Source: Microcebus murinus (Eukaryota > Chordata > Mammalia > Primates > Cheirogaleidae). Taken from it: a stretch of 64,000 nt of DNA. Made by a program: the position numbers and the translations under genes. This document shows positions 47,560 through 59,055 of this stretch, piece after piece. The number at the start of each line of letters is the position of its first letter. Position 1 is the first letter of the stretch. The stretch spans positions 13,235,501 to 13,299,500 of the forward strand of contig NC_134108.1 in assembly GCF_040939455.1 (NCBI RefSeq), written 5' to 3'. Below the pieces are notes generated by a model, which worked only from the letters and a program-made list of their open reading frames with translations, was not told the DNA's origin and did no database searches.

Positions 47560-48180
47560 TATACATTTCATTATAGTAATGAAGTCCTCATTTAACATCA
47601 TCTAGGTAGGTTATTGGAAACTGTGACTTTGAGCAAAACCATGTATAAGGAAATCAATTTGACCATAGGCTAAGTGATATAAAGAAGACTGAAGTTCCTA
47701 CCGTATATCTATGGTCACAAAAACATCACCAAACTGTTAAATAAAGACCAACACACTACTAACATTAAACCTTGGAATAAATATGCACTATACATATGTT
47801 TAAGAAAGATTGATAAAAACAAGAGAGATGATTATTTACCCAATTATTCCAGTTTAGGATGGCAGGTGGCTGGAGCCCATCCTGGCAGCTCAGGGCTCTG
47901 GGTGGGACCCATCCCAGACAGGATGTCATCCTATAGCATGGTACACTCACACACACCCACACTCACTCAGACAAGGACCATGTAGACACACCAGTTCACC
48001 GAATGTGCACAGCTTTGGAATGTGGGAGGAAATTGGGATATCCAGAGAAAATCCAGACATGGGGAGAACTTGCAAACTCCACACACACAGTGGCCCTGCT
48101 GGGAAGTGATTAGTTTTCTTCCCAAGGTTATAATGAAATGACATTGGGCAAAATATTATTTGAGGATCTCCTGTATGTTC
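47560..48180. repeat. Old mammal-wide repeat of uncertain family
   Basis: A coherent old repeat. It starts near ATGAAGTCCTCATTTAACAT, passes through CCATAGGCTAAGTGATATAA and GGTCACAAAAACATCACCAA, and ends with TTATAATGAAATGACATTGG and ATTTGAGGATCTCCTGTATG. Its middle (about 48011-48085) holds GGAATGTGGGAGGAAATTGG, GAGAAAATCCAGACATGGGG and AGAACTTGCAAACTCCACAC. From memory, this motif recurs in repeats from fish to mammals. I cannot name the family with confidence. Small - strand frames across it are not genes. Confidence 0.55.
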
Positions 48181-49395
48181 TTTATTATATTATACTCTTT
48201 AGATGATTTATTTTTTAAAACATTTCATTATTCTTCATTACATTATTGAGCACCTTTTCTGGATTTTTTTGGTTAAAAGAAATTAAATTTGTAATTATTA
48301 TAATAATAATTCATTGTTTTTGCCTTATTTGACACTGTGAAAAAGTCATTTTACATATAAAATTAGATAGTATGCTATGACCTTATGTGGACTATCGCAG
48401 AAAAAAATGGATTTTTGACCCATAAATTTCTTTCTTTAAACATTTTATTATGATCTGAGATGTTGTTTTGTTATGTTTTAGGTAATTGTTTCATTAAGAT
48501 GAACACAGTTTACAAAGGTAGGGTAATAAGAAATAATTTTGAGGGGGAGCAAATTGGTTCCGATTCCCCTGAAGTTTGCTTTTGTATATTGAGACTGTAG
48601 GTTCAAACTAGCAAACAAACCAACTGATGGAATATGAAAGTGTGTGCATAGAAATAATTGACTCAACTAAGGTTTGCTAAAGCCTTTATTTTACTTCGAA
48701 TTAATCTTTCAATGGGATAACTGCAATTCATACTTAGTTAAGAGAGCCACACTAGATTGTCACACTGGGCCTTTGCTGCTCATTGTCCCTCAGGATTGGT
48801 GACATGTGATCCTTGCTTGACTCAAAGCTGGTGCATACTAATGGTGATGTGAATTGATGGATGAAATGTTGACTGCAGACTTTTCAGACAAAGAGTCTCC
48901 ATTCAGTTCTATTTTTGTACTTTTAAAATTGTCATTTACGACCATGACCTGCACTTCTGTTTAGATCCAATTTATTACCCAAAATCATTTTTATGATTGA
49001 TTTTCTGATAAGAGGATAAAGAATTTTCACATTAATGGCTTTCTATTTAAAGCCTCTATAAAAGATAAGACTTTAAAATAAACGAGCTTTATATTAAATT
49101 TCCTGGTAGGAAATGGATTTCTGAGACTACTAGTAGTCTTTCCTAGATAACCAAAACTAGTAATAGAATATTTCATTATTATATATTTCTTCCATCATCC
49201 CATGAAATGGCTATGATCATCTCTATTAAATAAATACCTATGATCTCTATTAAAAAGAAGGATTAGAACACAAGCATTTAAAACCCTGGGCCTTCCTGAT
49301 TTTGCTCTTGCAGTCTACTGGCCAAGTGAGTTCTTGCCTACTACATGGCCAGAGGGATAAGCCTGGCTTTCTCAAAGGGCCTATCGGTGCTGGGT

Positions 49396-49413
49396 CCCCC
49401 CCCCCCCCCCCCC
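49396..49413 (+). repeat. (C)18 homopolymer
   Basis: Eighteen consecutive C bases followed by GCCCC. Length is probably uncertain from sequencing and polymorphic. Confidence 0.9.
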
Positions 49414-50720
49414 GCCCCAGAGGCCTAGATGGATGAATCTTGTCAGGGCAATGGTCCCCACCAGCTTTTATGGATGCAGCATGGGGAGGAAAGACAGTTT
49501 AAAATGTGCATGTCTCTCTTCCTACCCTCTGTTGTTTATGAGAACTGCACTGGGAGGAGAGCTGGGCATGTGTGTTTCAAAAGAGCACCTCTGGCAAGTG
49601 TGCTAGAACCCACCCCTCCTCCTCCCCTTTCGTTACCATCCATCATGTAGGCTCACTGTGAGGATTCTTTTTCCTTCTCCAAGTCTAATCTTGACCTTGT
49701 TTGTTCTAGAACCCAGTCAACCACCGGTCAGACCTCTCATTCACTGTCCAATTTGTATCTGTTGAAGGAGTGAAACCACACACTCAAAGAAAACCGGACA
49801 AAAGAACTTGTGGAATAGTTTCTGCCTTTTTGTGAGACACTCTGTCACTGATCATTTCAGTTTTAGACTATTTTACACGTTGTAATTTTTCATCTATATG
49901 CTAATGTTCTATTTGCATGCAAGATTCTTCAAGGCACAGATCATATAACACGTTTCTTTGTCCTTACTGCCCAGCACAAAGCCTCAACAGTATAGTTATT
50001 CAAGTTTCTGTGGTTTTTCTTGTTGACATCGATGTTGTTTTGTTCTCTGCTGACCCTGTTAGTGCTCAGTCTGACTTCAGACATTTGTATCTGATGAAGC
50101 AGATAGAGGCGACAAGTTATAAGTTTGAATGTCAGCTAGACTATATAAATCTATTATGTTCTTCAGACAGACAAAGGATAAAGGTAGAACACTTTTAAAA
50201 TTTTGTGGCAACTGTGTCTGAGATAGATGACCAATAAAACATTGCTGTCTTTATTCTTAAACAAAAACAACATATACAAGTCCAATGTAAGAGCTTGCCT
50301 CTTTTATTCGAGGTGACCCCCCACCTGACTTAAATCAATGTAATATCTTTATAATCATAATTTATAGTAGTTAAATTCCATATGGCAGAAAGGGAATTTC
50401 TTCCAGACAACAGTTTGACCTTAAAACACTTCTGTAATTACTAATGGTAACCTTGGATTTTCAAATAAGTGAGAACTCAAGGAAATGGAAACACGGAAAA
50501 CTGACTGCTACCAAGTGCAAGCTTACATCAAGTGAGAGAGGTGTTCTAATCTCTCACAGCAATATTGCCACAACAGACCCTGTATGAGAGAGAGGATGTG
50601 GGAAGCAAAAAGAGAAGAAGAGATTAAATAAGAGGAACTTGCTAAAGAGATGCAGTTCCCTTTATAGTCCTTTCTGCCTGAGCAGCTCACCCAATAAGTC
50701 CCTTTCATTCATTCCTTTTT

Positions 50721-50774
50721 CATGATTCCATAGGCATCCTCTACTTTCATGATTCTATAGGCATCCTCTAAGTC
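50721..50774 (+). repeat. 27-bp tandem duplication
   Basis: Two adjacent copies beginning CATGATTC and sharing ATAGGCATCCTCTA. They differ at one internal base and in the last three bases. Confidence 0.9.
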
Positions 50775-50887
50775 ATTATTTTGTGTGATTGAATTGGATT
50801 TTCTGTGATCTTGTTCTTTTTAAACAGTCGTTCTTTTCAGTGATATTTATCGCGGTGAAACTTTGGAACAACCTAATTATCTAAAAG

Positions 50888-51800
50888 TAGGAGGGAGGCC
50901 AAGATAGCAGACCAGAAGCAACCTGCACAAGCCACTTTCACAGAGAGGATCAAGAGTGGCAAGTTGATATTCACCTTTGGATTGACTGTCCAGGGAAGAA
51001 CATTGGGAATCAACAGAGAGGTGGCAGGAGCCTACCAGGGTGAAGGAAGGGGAGATGGGAGGACCTGGTCAGCAGGACACAAGGCACACAGGGGAGGGAT
51101 GCAGGAGAGAATCCCAGGGCTCCACACTTCTTCCCTTGCAGACATTGCAGTCAGAGTTAAGGGGGGCCCCTCCACCACAGACCACTGGACTGACACAGGG
51201 AGCTGACTGGAAACTGTTCAGCAGCATTGCTCTTGTGAAGGATCTTTAAAGTTTTACAAACCAGTAAAGTAAACTGATTAACCAGAAATAGAAAAAAAGA
51301 AAGGGACTCAAATAAGCTCAATCAGAATGGAACATAGAGACACTACAGCGAATATCACAGAAGTACGAAATACCTTTCGTGACTACTATGAAAATCTCTA
51401 TGCATACAAACTAGAAAATCTAGAGGAAATGGATAAATTTTTGGAACCATATAAAAAGAAGAAATAGAAATCTTGAACAGATCAATAATAAGTAGTAAGA
51501 TCGAGTCAGTAATAAAAAAAATCTCTAAACAAAACCAAAACCCGGGATTCATAGCCTAAGTTCACCAGATGTACAAAGAACGAAGCTATTCCAAAAGATG
51601 GAGGAAGAGAGAAATCCTCCCCAGTCCATTCTATGAAGCCAGCAGCACTCTGACACTGAATCCAGGAAAGGATACAATAAAAAAGTACAACTACAGACCA
51701 ATACCGCTGATGAACATATATGCAAAAATCCTCGACAAAATACTAGCAAACCAAATCCAACAACACATCAAAAAGATAATACTACACACACACACACACA

Positions 51801-51833
<33 letters not shown>

Positions 51834-52208
51834 CCATGGAGTACTACTCGGCCATAAAAATAAATGAAATAATGTCTTTTGTAGCAACTTGGATGGAACT
51901 GGAGACTGTTATCCTAAGTGAAGTATCTCAGGAATGGAAAAACAAACACCACATATTGTCATTTATAAGTGGGAGCTAAATGAGGGATGTAGATGGTTAT
52001 AAAGTGGTGTAATAGACATTGAAAACTAAGAAGGGGAGAGAGTGAAAAAGGGGAGAAGTATAAAAATCTACATATTGGGTATACTATGCACTATTCCAGT
52101 GATGGGTACACTGAAAGCCTGTATTCAGTATGATATATTTCATCCATGTAACAAAAAAAAAACAACTTGTACCTTCTAAACATTTGAAAATTTGAAAAAT
52201 AAATAAAA
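50888..52208 (+). mobile_element. Internally deleted L1 with 5' UTR and 3' end
   Basis: Sense L1 about 1.3 kb long that keeps both ends. It opens with an L1 5' UTR-like start (GGAGGGAGGCCAAGATAGCA, CAGACCAGAAGCAACCTGC). ORF2 pieces around 51335-51780 follow: a block translating as FRDYYENLYAYKLENLEEMD, then [20 protein letters not shown] of the reverse transcriptase N-terminal part. After a (CA)n tract comes the ORF2 C-terminus ([20 protein letters not shown], ending ISGS-stop at 51977-51979). A 3' UTR with an AATAAATAAAAATAAAA tail closes it. ORF1 and most of ORF2 are missing. Possible flanking repeats are AAAAGTAGGAG and AAAATAGGAG. It cannot encode functional proteins. Confidence 0.8.
51784..51833 (+). 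repeat. (CA)n microsatellite inside the L1
   Basis: About 24 CA units with one TA interruption. It sits exactly where the reverse transcriptase piece of ORF2 is joined to its C-terminal piece. Confidence 0.93.
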
Positions 52209-52906
52209 ATAAAATAGGAGATTTGTTAGATACATTAGGTACAACCATTCGAAGGAACAATGGCTAGCCTTCAGAATAATAGTGTGGGAGTTCTGGTGAA
52301 AGATTACGAGGAACCATATTTTCATTTCTCCCTGAGACTTACCAAAACAGCAGAAAGGAATGTAAGAGTTATGGAAAAAGAAGCAATGTTAGTCAACTTG
52401 AAAACAATCATAATCCAACCCCCTAAAATATCCACCAAATAATAGTGACATTTGCATCATATCAAGTGAAGGACATCAAGGACAAATGCACACTTCTCCA
52501 GAGCTCAGTTAGGGTATGGACATCTCTATAAATGAGCTTTATGGTTCTGAAATAATCCTTTACAAAGGTTCCATGACTAGGGCCATGGCAAGCCATTGTA
52601 GATGTGGAGAACAATCTTATACAGACCCATTTCCTCACTGAAGAACATCAGAGAACCAGGGTTGAAGTAGGAAACATAAAGCTATATTTATTTTCTGTGA
52701 CCCAGAATAAACAGAGTTAGCATTTTTTAAGATAATAGTATACCACCAAATGGAGAATCTTCTCAGAATGTAAGGATAATTCAATATTATGAATTATATT
52801 AATATAATTTACCTTAGTAATAACTCAAAGAAAAAAACCATATACCCATCCAAATGCAAAATAATTTATATAAAATTTGCACTTAATTCTGATTTTTAAA
52901 AAATCT

Positions 52907-52951
52907 TCATTTTGTGTGTGTTTGTGTTTGTGTGTGTGTGTATGTATGTAT
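52907..52951 (+). repeat. (TG)n microsatellite
   Basis: Imperfect TG repeat with TTTG interruptions, passing into TATGTATG. Confidence 0.85.
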
Positions 52952-53599
52952 GGCCAGTATCAGGGCTAATAAGTTTTAGAAACATTCCCACTAAAATCAG
53001 CTGCCACATACTAGCAAATAGAATCGGGTATAAATAAAAAATTTGGAGGTGATATGGCAAACTTTTATCATTAGTTATATGTAATGTGAATGTATGATGG
53101 GAAAACATAAAAGAATTAACTGAAAAATTATTTAAAAACTATAAGAGAATTCAGTAAAGTAGTAGATCTTGAATGTGGAGGAATGATATGAAGAAAAATC
53201 TGAGCATCCTTTTGAGGACTATATATTAATAAAAGAGGATTTAACTAAATTAAAGACGTATCTTGTTCTTGGACCAGAAAACTCCCTATAAAGATGTCAG
53301 GTCTTAAATTGCACACTTGGGCAAGTAGTTTCTTAAATTTGAATTGTTCAAAATAATTTTATTCATTTGGAAAAATAAACATTATAAAATTATATAGAAA
53401 ATAATCTACAAAAGAAGAGTTGTAAGGGAAGACTAGTTCTATCAGATATTGGAATATACTTGAAAACCACAGTAATTTAGACAGATATGTCCTTTGGGCA
53501 GGATATGTAGTCCAAAATAAGCCCAAATATGTAGAGATGAATATTCGTTAAATCATTTGGCAGTAATGAGCTGATTTATTTACCTCATGCCTTTATACC

Positions 53600-53607
53600 T
53601 CACACAT

Positions 53608-53654
<47 letters not shown>

Positions 53655-53719
53655 TCCTCCAAAAACACATACATACCACAAAACACACACATACACACAC
53701 ACACCCAAACACACACACA
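53600..53719 (+). repeat. (CA)n microsatellite, interrupted
   Basis: A pure block of about 22 CA units at 53608-53651 is followed by a 20-base CT/A interruption and further CA-rich blocks to 53719. Confidence 0.93.
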
Positions 53720-54711
53720 AATTTCAAGTGGACTAAAGGTTTAAATACATTTGTCTGAAACTGACATTTTGTAGGCTAAAACCACTTGATATCTGGGGAT
53801 TTCAATTAAGTGTAACTCGAATTTTAAAAGATGAAACCTTGGAACTATTAAAAGAAAACATAGAGGTGTTTTTCCTTGTCTTGTATAATCTCATAGTGAG
53901 GAAATTCTTTTTTGGTTTATCAGAAACCCAAAACCAAAAAGAGAACTGATTTGTACATTTCAGTACATAAAAATATCTGTACAACAAACTACATAACTAA
54001 ACAAAAAGCAAATGAAAAAAATGGAGAAAAATATTTGTCACACATCTGACAAAAGCTATATAATTTTGAAAAGACAAAGGTCTTTATAAATCAGTAAGTA
54101 TATCAGCCAGTAGGAAATGGGCAAAGAACAGAAGAAAACATCTGTATTTAGGCAATATTCCTTCAAATAGAGGTGTGCATATTGATTCTGTAATTTTACT
54201 TCTACAATTTTTATCTCATGGATCTATTTGCAGTTGTCCACAAAAATAGACTGCAGAGTTCTTGATTGCAGCATTTTTAGTATTATATACATTTTTAAAA
54301 AGTAAAATTATCTGGAGTTTCCTTATAGGGAATTCTTTACCAGTAGTAAAATGCATCCATTCAATTAAATATTATGCATGTTTAAAAAGTGAGGAAGATT
54401 TATATGTAATATATGTGAAGATGCAGAAGCATACATAGACTTTCATCCCAGAAATAGTTTCTGCATATTTAAGAGTGTGGGAGTACCTATAAGTATTTTA
54501 TACTCTCTTGCTATGTTAAACATTATCTTAAAAATGTAAAGATAACCAAGAAGCAGATGTCTGGCTGACGTCAAGATAAATTAAGTGAATACTTTTCTAC
54601 AAAAGCCCACCAAAAAAAGAGATAAATGAAGTGAAAGGGTTAGGTAAAGTATATGATCCCATTTTCTGATACTTTCTCTGTCTCTCTCTTTTACCTTATT
54701 TGTTGAAACTT

Positions 54712-54908
54712 TGTGGCCAGGCACTATTGCCAGTGTATTGCATGTGTTATCAATATCTTACTTAAACCTCACCACAACCCTAAAGAAAGCTTTAATTATT
54801 GTGCTCCCCAATTAGCAGATGAGGATAGTGAGGCACTGAGTTTAGTAATTTGCCAAAAATCAGCAAGCTGAGTCAGTGCCAGAGCCAGGACTTCAAACCA
54901 GGCAGTCT
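54712..54908 (-). repeat. MIR SINE, minus strand
   Basis: Antisense MIR: GGCCAGGCACTATTGCCAGT, AGCAGATGAGGATAGTGAGG and CCAGAGCCAGGACTTCAAAC. Confidence 0.78.
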
Positions 54909-55544
54909 GTCTTCAGAGTTTCTGTTCATAAGTCTCAGGCAACAGTGTATGCATATAAAATCCACCATAGAGAGTCGCACGGAAAAGATGTTTCTCTTTT
55001 TTCATTGTGAGGCTATGTCTAGTTTTTAGGCAATTTTGAGTAGGATGAACATGTTAGTGCTGACTCCCCAGCTCCAATCCGTCCCTTCTTACTCTGCCCC
55101 AGGCCTGATCCATGTTCTAATCCACCCATGCCTGCCCCCAGGAAATGAGCTCACAAATTCAGTCACACAGATGATCATGACCCACAAGGCTTGGATGCTC
55201 CTCCAGACATCCTCTTTTATGAAGGAGAAGAACCTTAAATTACACACTGATAGGCTCTACTGAGTCACTGCAAGTGTTCAGGGTGTTGAAGGCTAATGGA
55301 GGGGATTTGATGGATTTCTGGAACCTGTAAAAACAAACACAGCCTCTTTACCAGCACTGGACATTTTTAACAATGCTGATTCTACCAAGCCATGAGATGT
55401 TTTTCCATTTGTTTGTCGTCATCTGCGACTTCTTTCATCAGTAGTTCTCTGGAAGTAGTGTGTTCCCTGTTTCTGTACATTTTCTGATAAAAATCCCAAA
55501 TGTTGGGGTTGTTGGGATAAAGCATGCAGTATTTATAGATTTCT
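54909..55544 (+). other. SYNE1: SYNE1 intron 2, no exon seen
   Basis: Unassigned. A 75-codon + strand frame at 55036-55263 has no recognisable domain. I see no splice acceptor and donor pair around it that matches SYNE1. Confidence 0.4.
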
Positions 55545-55688
55545 TATTATTCTGCACAATCCTCACAAGAACCTTAGGAAGCTGGTGACACTATTATTAT
55601 CCTTATTTTATAAATAAAGAAATGGGCCTCAGAGCAGTGAGGTAACTTGCTCAAGGCCACCCAACCAGTAATGGTAGAGGGGCCACTA
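55545..55688 (-). repeat. MIR SINE, minus strand
   Basis: Antisense MIR: ATCCTCACAAGAACCTTAGG, TTATTTTATAAATAAAGAAA, AACTTGCTCAAGGCCACCCA and CCAGTAATGGTAGAGG. Confidence 0.78.
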
Positions 55689-55741
55689 AAATGTCTGTCC
55701 CCCTAGGGAGACAGCTATGGTTTGGGGGTGTGACAGAGGGG

Positions 55742-55812
55742 ATTTTTTAAAATTTCAGGATATTATGGGGGTACAAACATTTTGGTTACAGATATATAAT
55801 GCCTGCACCTCG
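55742..55812 (-). mobile_element. Very short 5'-truncated L1 3' end, minus strand
   Basis: TTTTTTAAAATTTCAGGATA followed by TTATGGGGGTACAAACATTT is the same antisense L1 3' UTR end seen at 35201 and 44760. Only about 50-70 bp remain before unrelated sequence. Target-site repeats are not obvious. Confidence 0.65.
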
Positions 55813-56900
55813 CCCAAGAGAAAGGGGATGTTAACTGTGATGGTCCTAAAGTCCCCTCCTCTCTGAGTGTTTTGATTTTAGGATGTGACCCATGAGGCCA
55901 GGGCACACTAGAAGTCTGGCACATGATACTTCCTTAATGAGGGTCACTGATTTAGAATCCGAATGGAGATACTCAAAGCATATATTTAATGCATTCCCTT
56001 TGATACAAAATAACTTTTATATTCCTAAAAAGCAGCTTTTTTTGTTGCTCTTTTTCCATAAAATAATTATAAAGTGTGTAAGACTTAACAATACTTTAGA
56101 AGCCCTCCACACTAACAGAAGTATTAATTTAATTATAATAGCACTCCATGATGTTGTCGATATTCATGACCAAGAAAATGCTAAATATAATTATCTGATA
56201 AAAATTTAAAATATTATGATTACAACCTTCCACAAATATTTAGAAACTATGAAGTAAATTTTCATTGTAGAATTACGAATTTCAGTAAAATGTTGAAGAG
56301 GCCACGATATAAGTGGCCAACCCAGTGTTTGAAGTGCGAGGATGAGGAACTGTAATGCAATTGTGCTAAAAAGAAAATATAACCTTTGCGTTTGGGGCTA
56401 TTGATGATTATATAAATAATGAGTCATCATTTATTTTGCCATAAAAGAAATACCATTTCCTAGAAATGACTTTAAAGACAGTTTCTTATTACAGTGGTTA
56501 CTACTTTAGTTTATATTTTATGGTGTTTTATTTGTACATCATGATAGCCATTTACATTTCAAAAGCTCTTTGAAACTAGACATTAATAGAGTCAATTACC
56601 ACAAGGTGATATAGCATGATTTTCTTCTGAATTTCCTGCTGAGATAACTTCATACTTGCAGCTGACCAGGACTGTCATCAGTGATAAATCTGATCTTCCT
56701 TTGAAATGGAACTCGGTGTGTGTACACAGACGTGTACATAAACACATGAACATATACATACTTTTGGGGTGACTGGGGCTGGCTCTTAGGTAAATACTGA
56801 TATTATTTTTACAAGGAGGGATGTGAGAGCTCCTATGAGAATGTTTAAGGTAATTCACTGCAGATTTACAGAGGAGGGAAAGAGAACTTCCAGATATGAG
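55813..56900 (+). other. SYNE1: SYNE1 intron 2, no exon seen
   Basis: AT-rich unassigned DNA. Frames at 55892-56209 and 56592-56858 show no recognisable domain. Confidence 0.4.
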
Positions 56901-56904
56901 GGTA

Positions 56905-57260
56905 TCATGGGAGCTCTTACTTTTGAACTAGACACGCTGAGGAGGAGAATTTACCAGCTGCCACAGAGGAGCAGAAGGTATCCAGAGTGGCAGGGCCCAT
57001 TGGAACAGTGGGGCCGGCGGGCAGCTGGGGAGGGAAGTCCAGGCTGTGACTGAGGAATGTTTGTGTGTTGGGAGTTACAGTTTGGCAGAAGCAAGCAGCG
57101 TGGAGCACAGCTAGCTCTAGATGTGTTATTAGTGACATGACTAGAAAGTAGGTTGAGGCCAGATTGTAAAAATTTAGAGTTCTGAGATGTGGAGCAAAAA
57201 TTCTGCTAGGCAACTGTAACCCATTTTAAGGTAGCAAGGGATTAATTTTTCAGTTAAGCT
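56905..57260 (-). repeat. Possible L2 fragment, minus strand
   Basis: GGAAGTCCAGGCTGTGACTG, AGAAGCAAGCAGCGTGGAGC and TAGGTTGAGGCCAGATTGTA resemble antisense internal L2 blocks ('gaggtaggcaggggccagatcat'). Diverged; medium to low confidence. Confidence 0.4.
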
Positions 57261-57334
57261 CTGAAAAACTAATCTAGTGTTTGTGAGAAGTTTGAATCAG
57301 ACAGCAGAGAGACCAGAGCGGGGGAGACCAGAAT

Positions 57335-57842
<508 letters not shown>

Positions 57843-58544
57843 AGGGTGAGGTGTTTGAACTAAACCTGGAAGGGGAGGGGCCTGCAGAGAGGAGAAGGGA
57901 CGAAGGCAGTCAGAGGTGACCGAGGTCGGTGCAGGGAGAGAGGGGCGGGCGACAAGAAGACCGTGTGCTTATCTCGGCCGCGGTACTCGCCACACAGCAG
58001 TTGTGTGTTTACACACTGTGTGTTTACATGGTTACTTTCCTACCCCGAAGTCCCTACAGGATCCGCTTAGGACGCAGCGGACACTCGGTAAATATTTGTG
58101 GGACAACACCAGCCTTTGAAGTCTCAGAGACGCCTGTGTAAATCTGGCCTCTTTCTCAGAAGGCTGAGAGTTCATTCGGTTTGAGGCACAGGCTGCCGGT
58201 TGTGGCTGAGGGAGAAGCTGTCTTCCGCTCTGCCCAGTCCCTGGCCCGCCAGGGCACCTCGCCACACCTGCGTGTAGGAGTCCCAGCCCCTTCAGGCCCG
58301 TGCATGGCTTAGCCCGCTCCACTGGGCCAGGCGTTCAGAGTGGCCAGTGAGTTCCTGAGGCCTCCCTGGAAAACTTACTTTTCATTTTTGTCTAGCTCTG
58401 CAGGGTAGATTTTAGCAAAGTTTACCAAGAAGAGAAAAACTGATAAGTGGAGAAAGGAGCAGATTGTTTAAAAAGCCAAGAGAAAAGCAACATTACAGGT
58501 GTTAACAGATGCTGCATATTAAGTGCCACATTGTCTTAGTGTAC
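57843..58544 (+). other. GC-richer intronic patch, no gene called
   Basis: Locally GC-rich (57,890-58,330) with scattered CG dinucleotides (CTCGGCCGCGGTACTCGCC near 57973), unlike its AT-rich neighbours. The 67-, 70- and 96-codon frames on both strands are not recognised. It may be a small regulatory element or an unassigned repeat. Confidence 0.35.
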
Positions 58545-59055
58545 ATGCTTAGGTCTGAGTACACGTGGGTTCTGGCTATCTGTGGCTCTGTAACAAATTA
58601 CAAAACGTTGGCAGCAAAAACAAGCACTTATATTATGCTTACACATTTTGTGGATCAGGAATTTTGCAGTAGTGGCTTCTCTCTGTCCACAATGCCTGGG
58701 TCCTCAGCTAGAAGACTTAGATGCCGGGGCTGGACTCCTCTGAAGGCTCTCTTCCTACATCTGGCAGTAGATTCTTGCTGTTGGCTAAGATTCTACCTGT
58801 AGCATCTGCATTTGGCCTCTCTTTGCGACATGGGCATCCTCACAATATGGTAGCTGGGGTCCAAGGGCAAGTGACCTGAGAGAGAGAGCCAGGCAGAACC
58901 CTTTTGCCTTTAAGATCTAGCATAAGAAGGCACATCGCTTATTTCTGACACTTCTTATGGAAGTCCCAAAAGCCCACCAATTTCCAATGGAGGGAAAATA
59001 GTTTCTACCTCCTAATGGAGTAGTAGCAAGGTTTCAGAACAGTATATAGGACCAG
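58545..59055 (-). repeat. Possible LTR-like old repeat
   Basis: The order GGCTCTGTAACAAATTACAA, TTTTGTGGATCAGGAATTTT, CACAATATGGTAGCTGGGGT, AGAGAGAGAGCCAGGCAG, TTATGGAAGTCCCAAAAGCC and CCTAATGGAGTAGTAGCAAG resembles the antisense of an ERVL-type LTR. I am not certain of the family or orientation. Confidence 0.45.

Larger units (their letters stand above)
48181..50885 (+). other. SYNE1: SYNE1 intron 2, mostly unassigned
   Basis: Unassigned intronic DNA with a long C homopolymer (49396-49413) and a 27-bp tandem duplication (50721-50774). Frames of 61 to 93 codons have no recognisable domain. Confidence 0.4.
52690..54690 (+). repeat. Old L1 (L1M-like) ORF2 region
   Basis: Sense, highly diverged L1. 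It follows ORF2 order: AGGATAATTCAATATTATGA, AGAGAATTCAGTAAAGTAGT, GATATTGGAATATACTTGAA, GAACTATTAAAAGAAAACAT, AGGAAATGGGCAAAGAACAG, CTTGATTGCAGCATTTTTAG and AGTATATGATCCCATTTTCT at the end. No frame survives. A long (CA)n tract (53600-53719) lies inside it. Confidence 0.75.

Noticed and set aside
51569..51979. 136-codon + strand frame through the (CA)n tract
   Set aside because: It joins two L1 ORF2 pieces across an internal deletion, with His/Thr repeats from the microsatellite between them. Not a functional protein.
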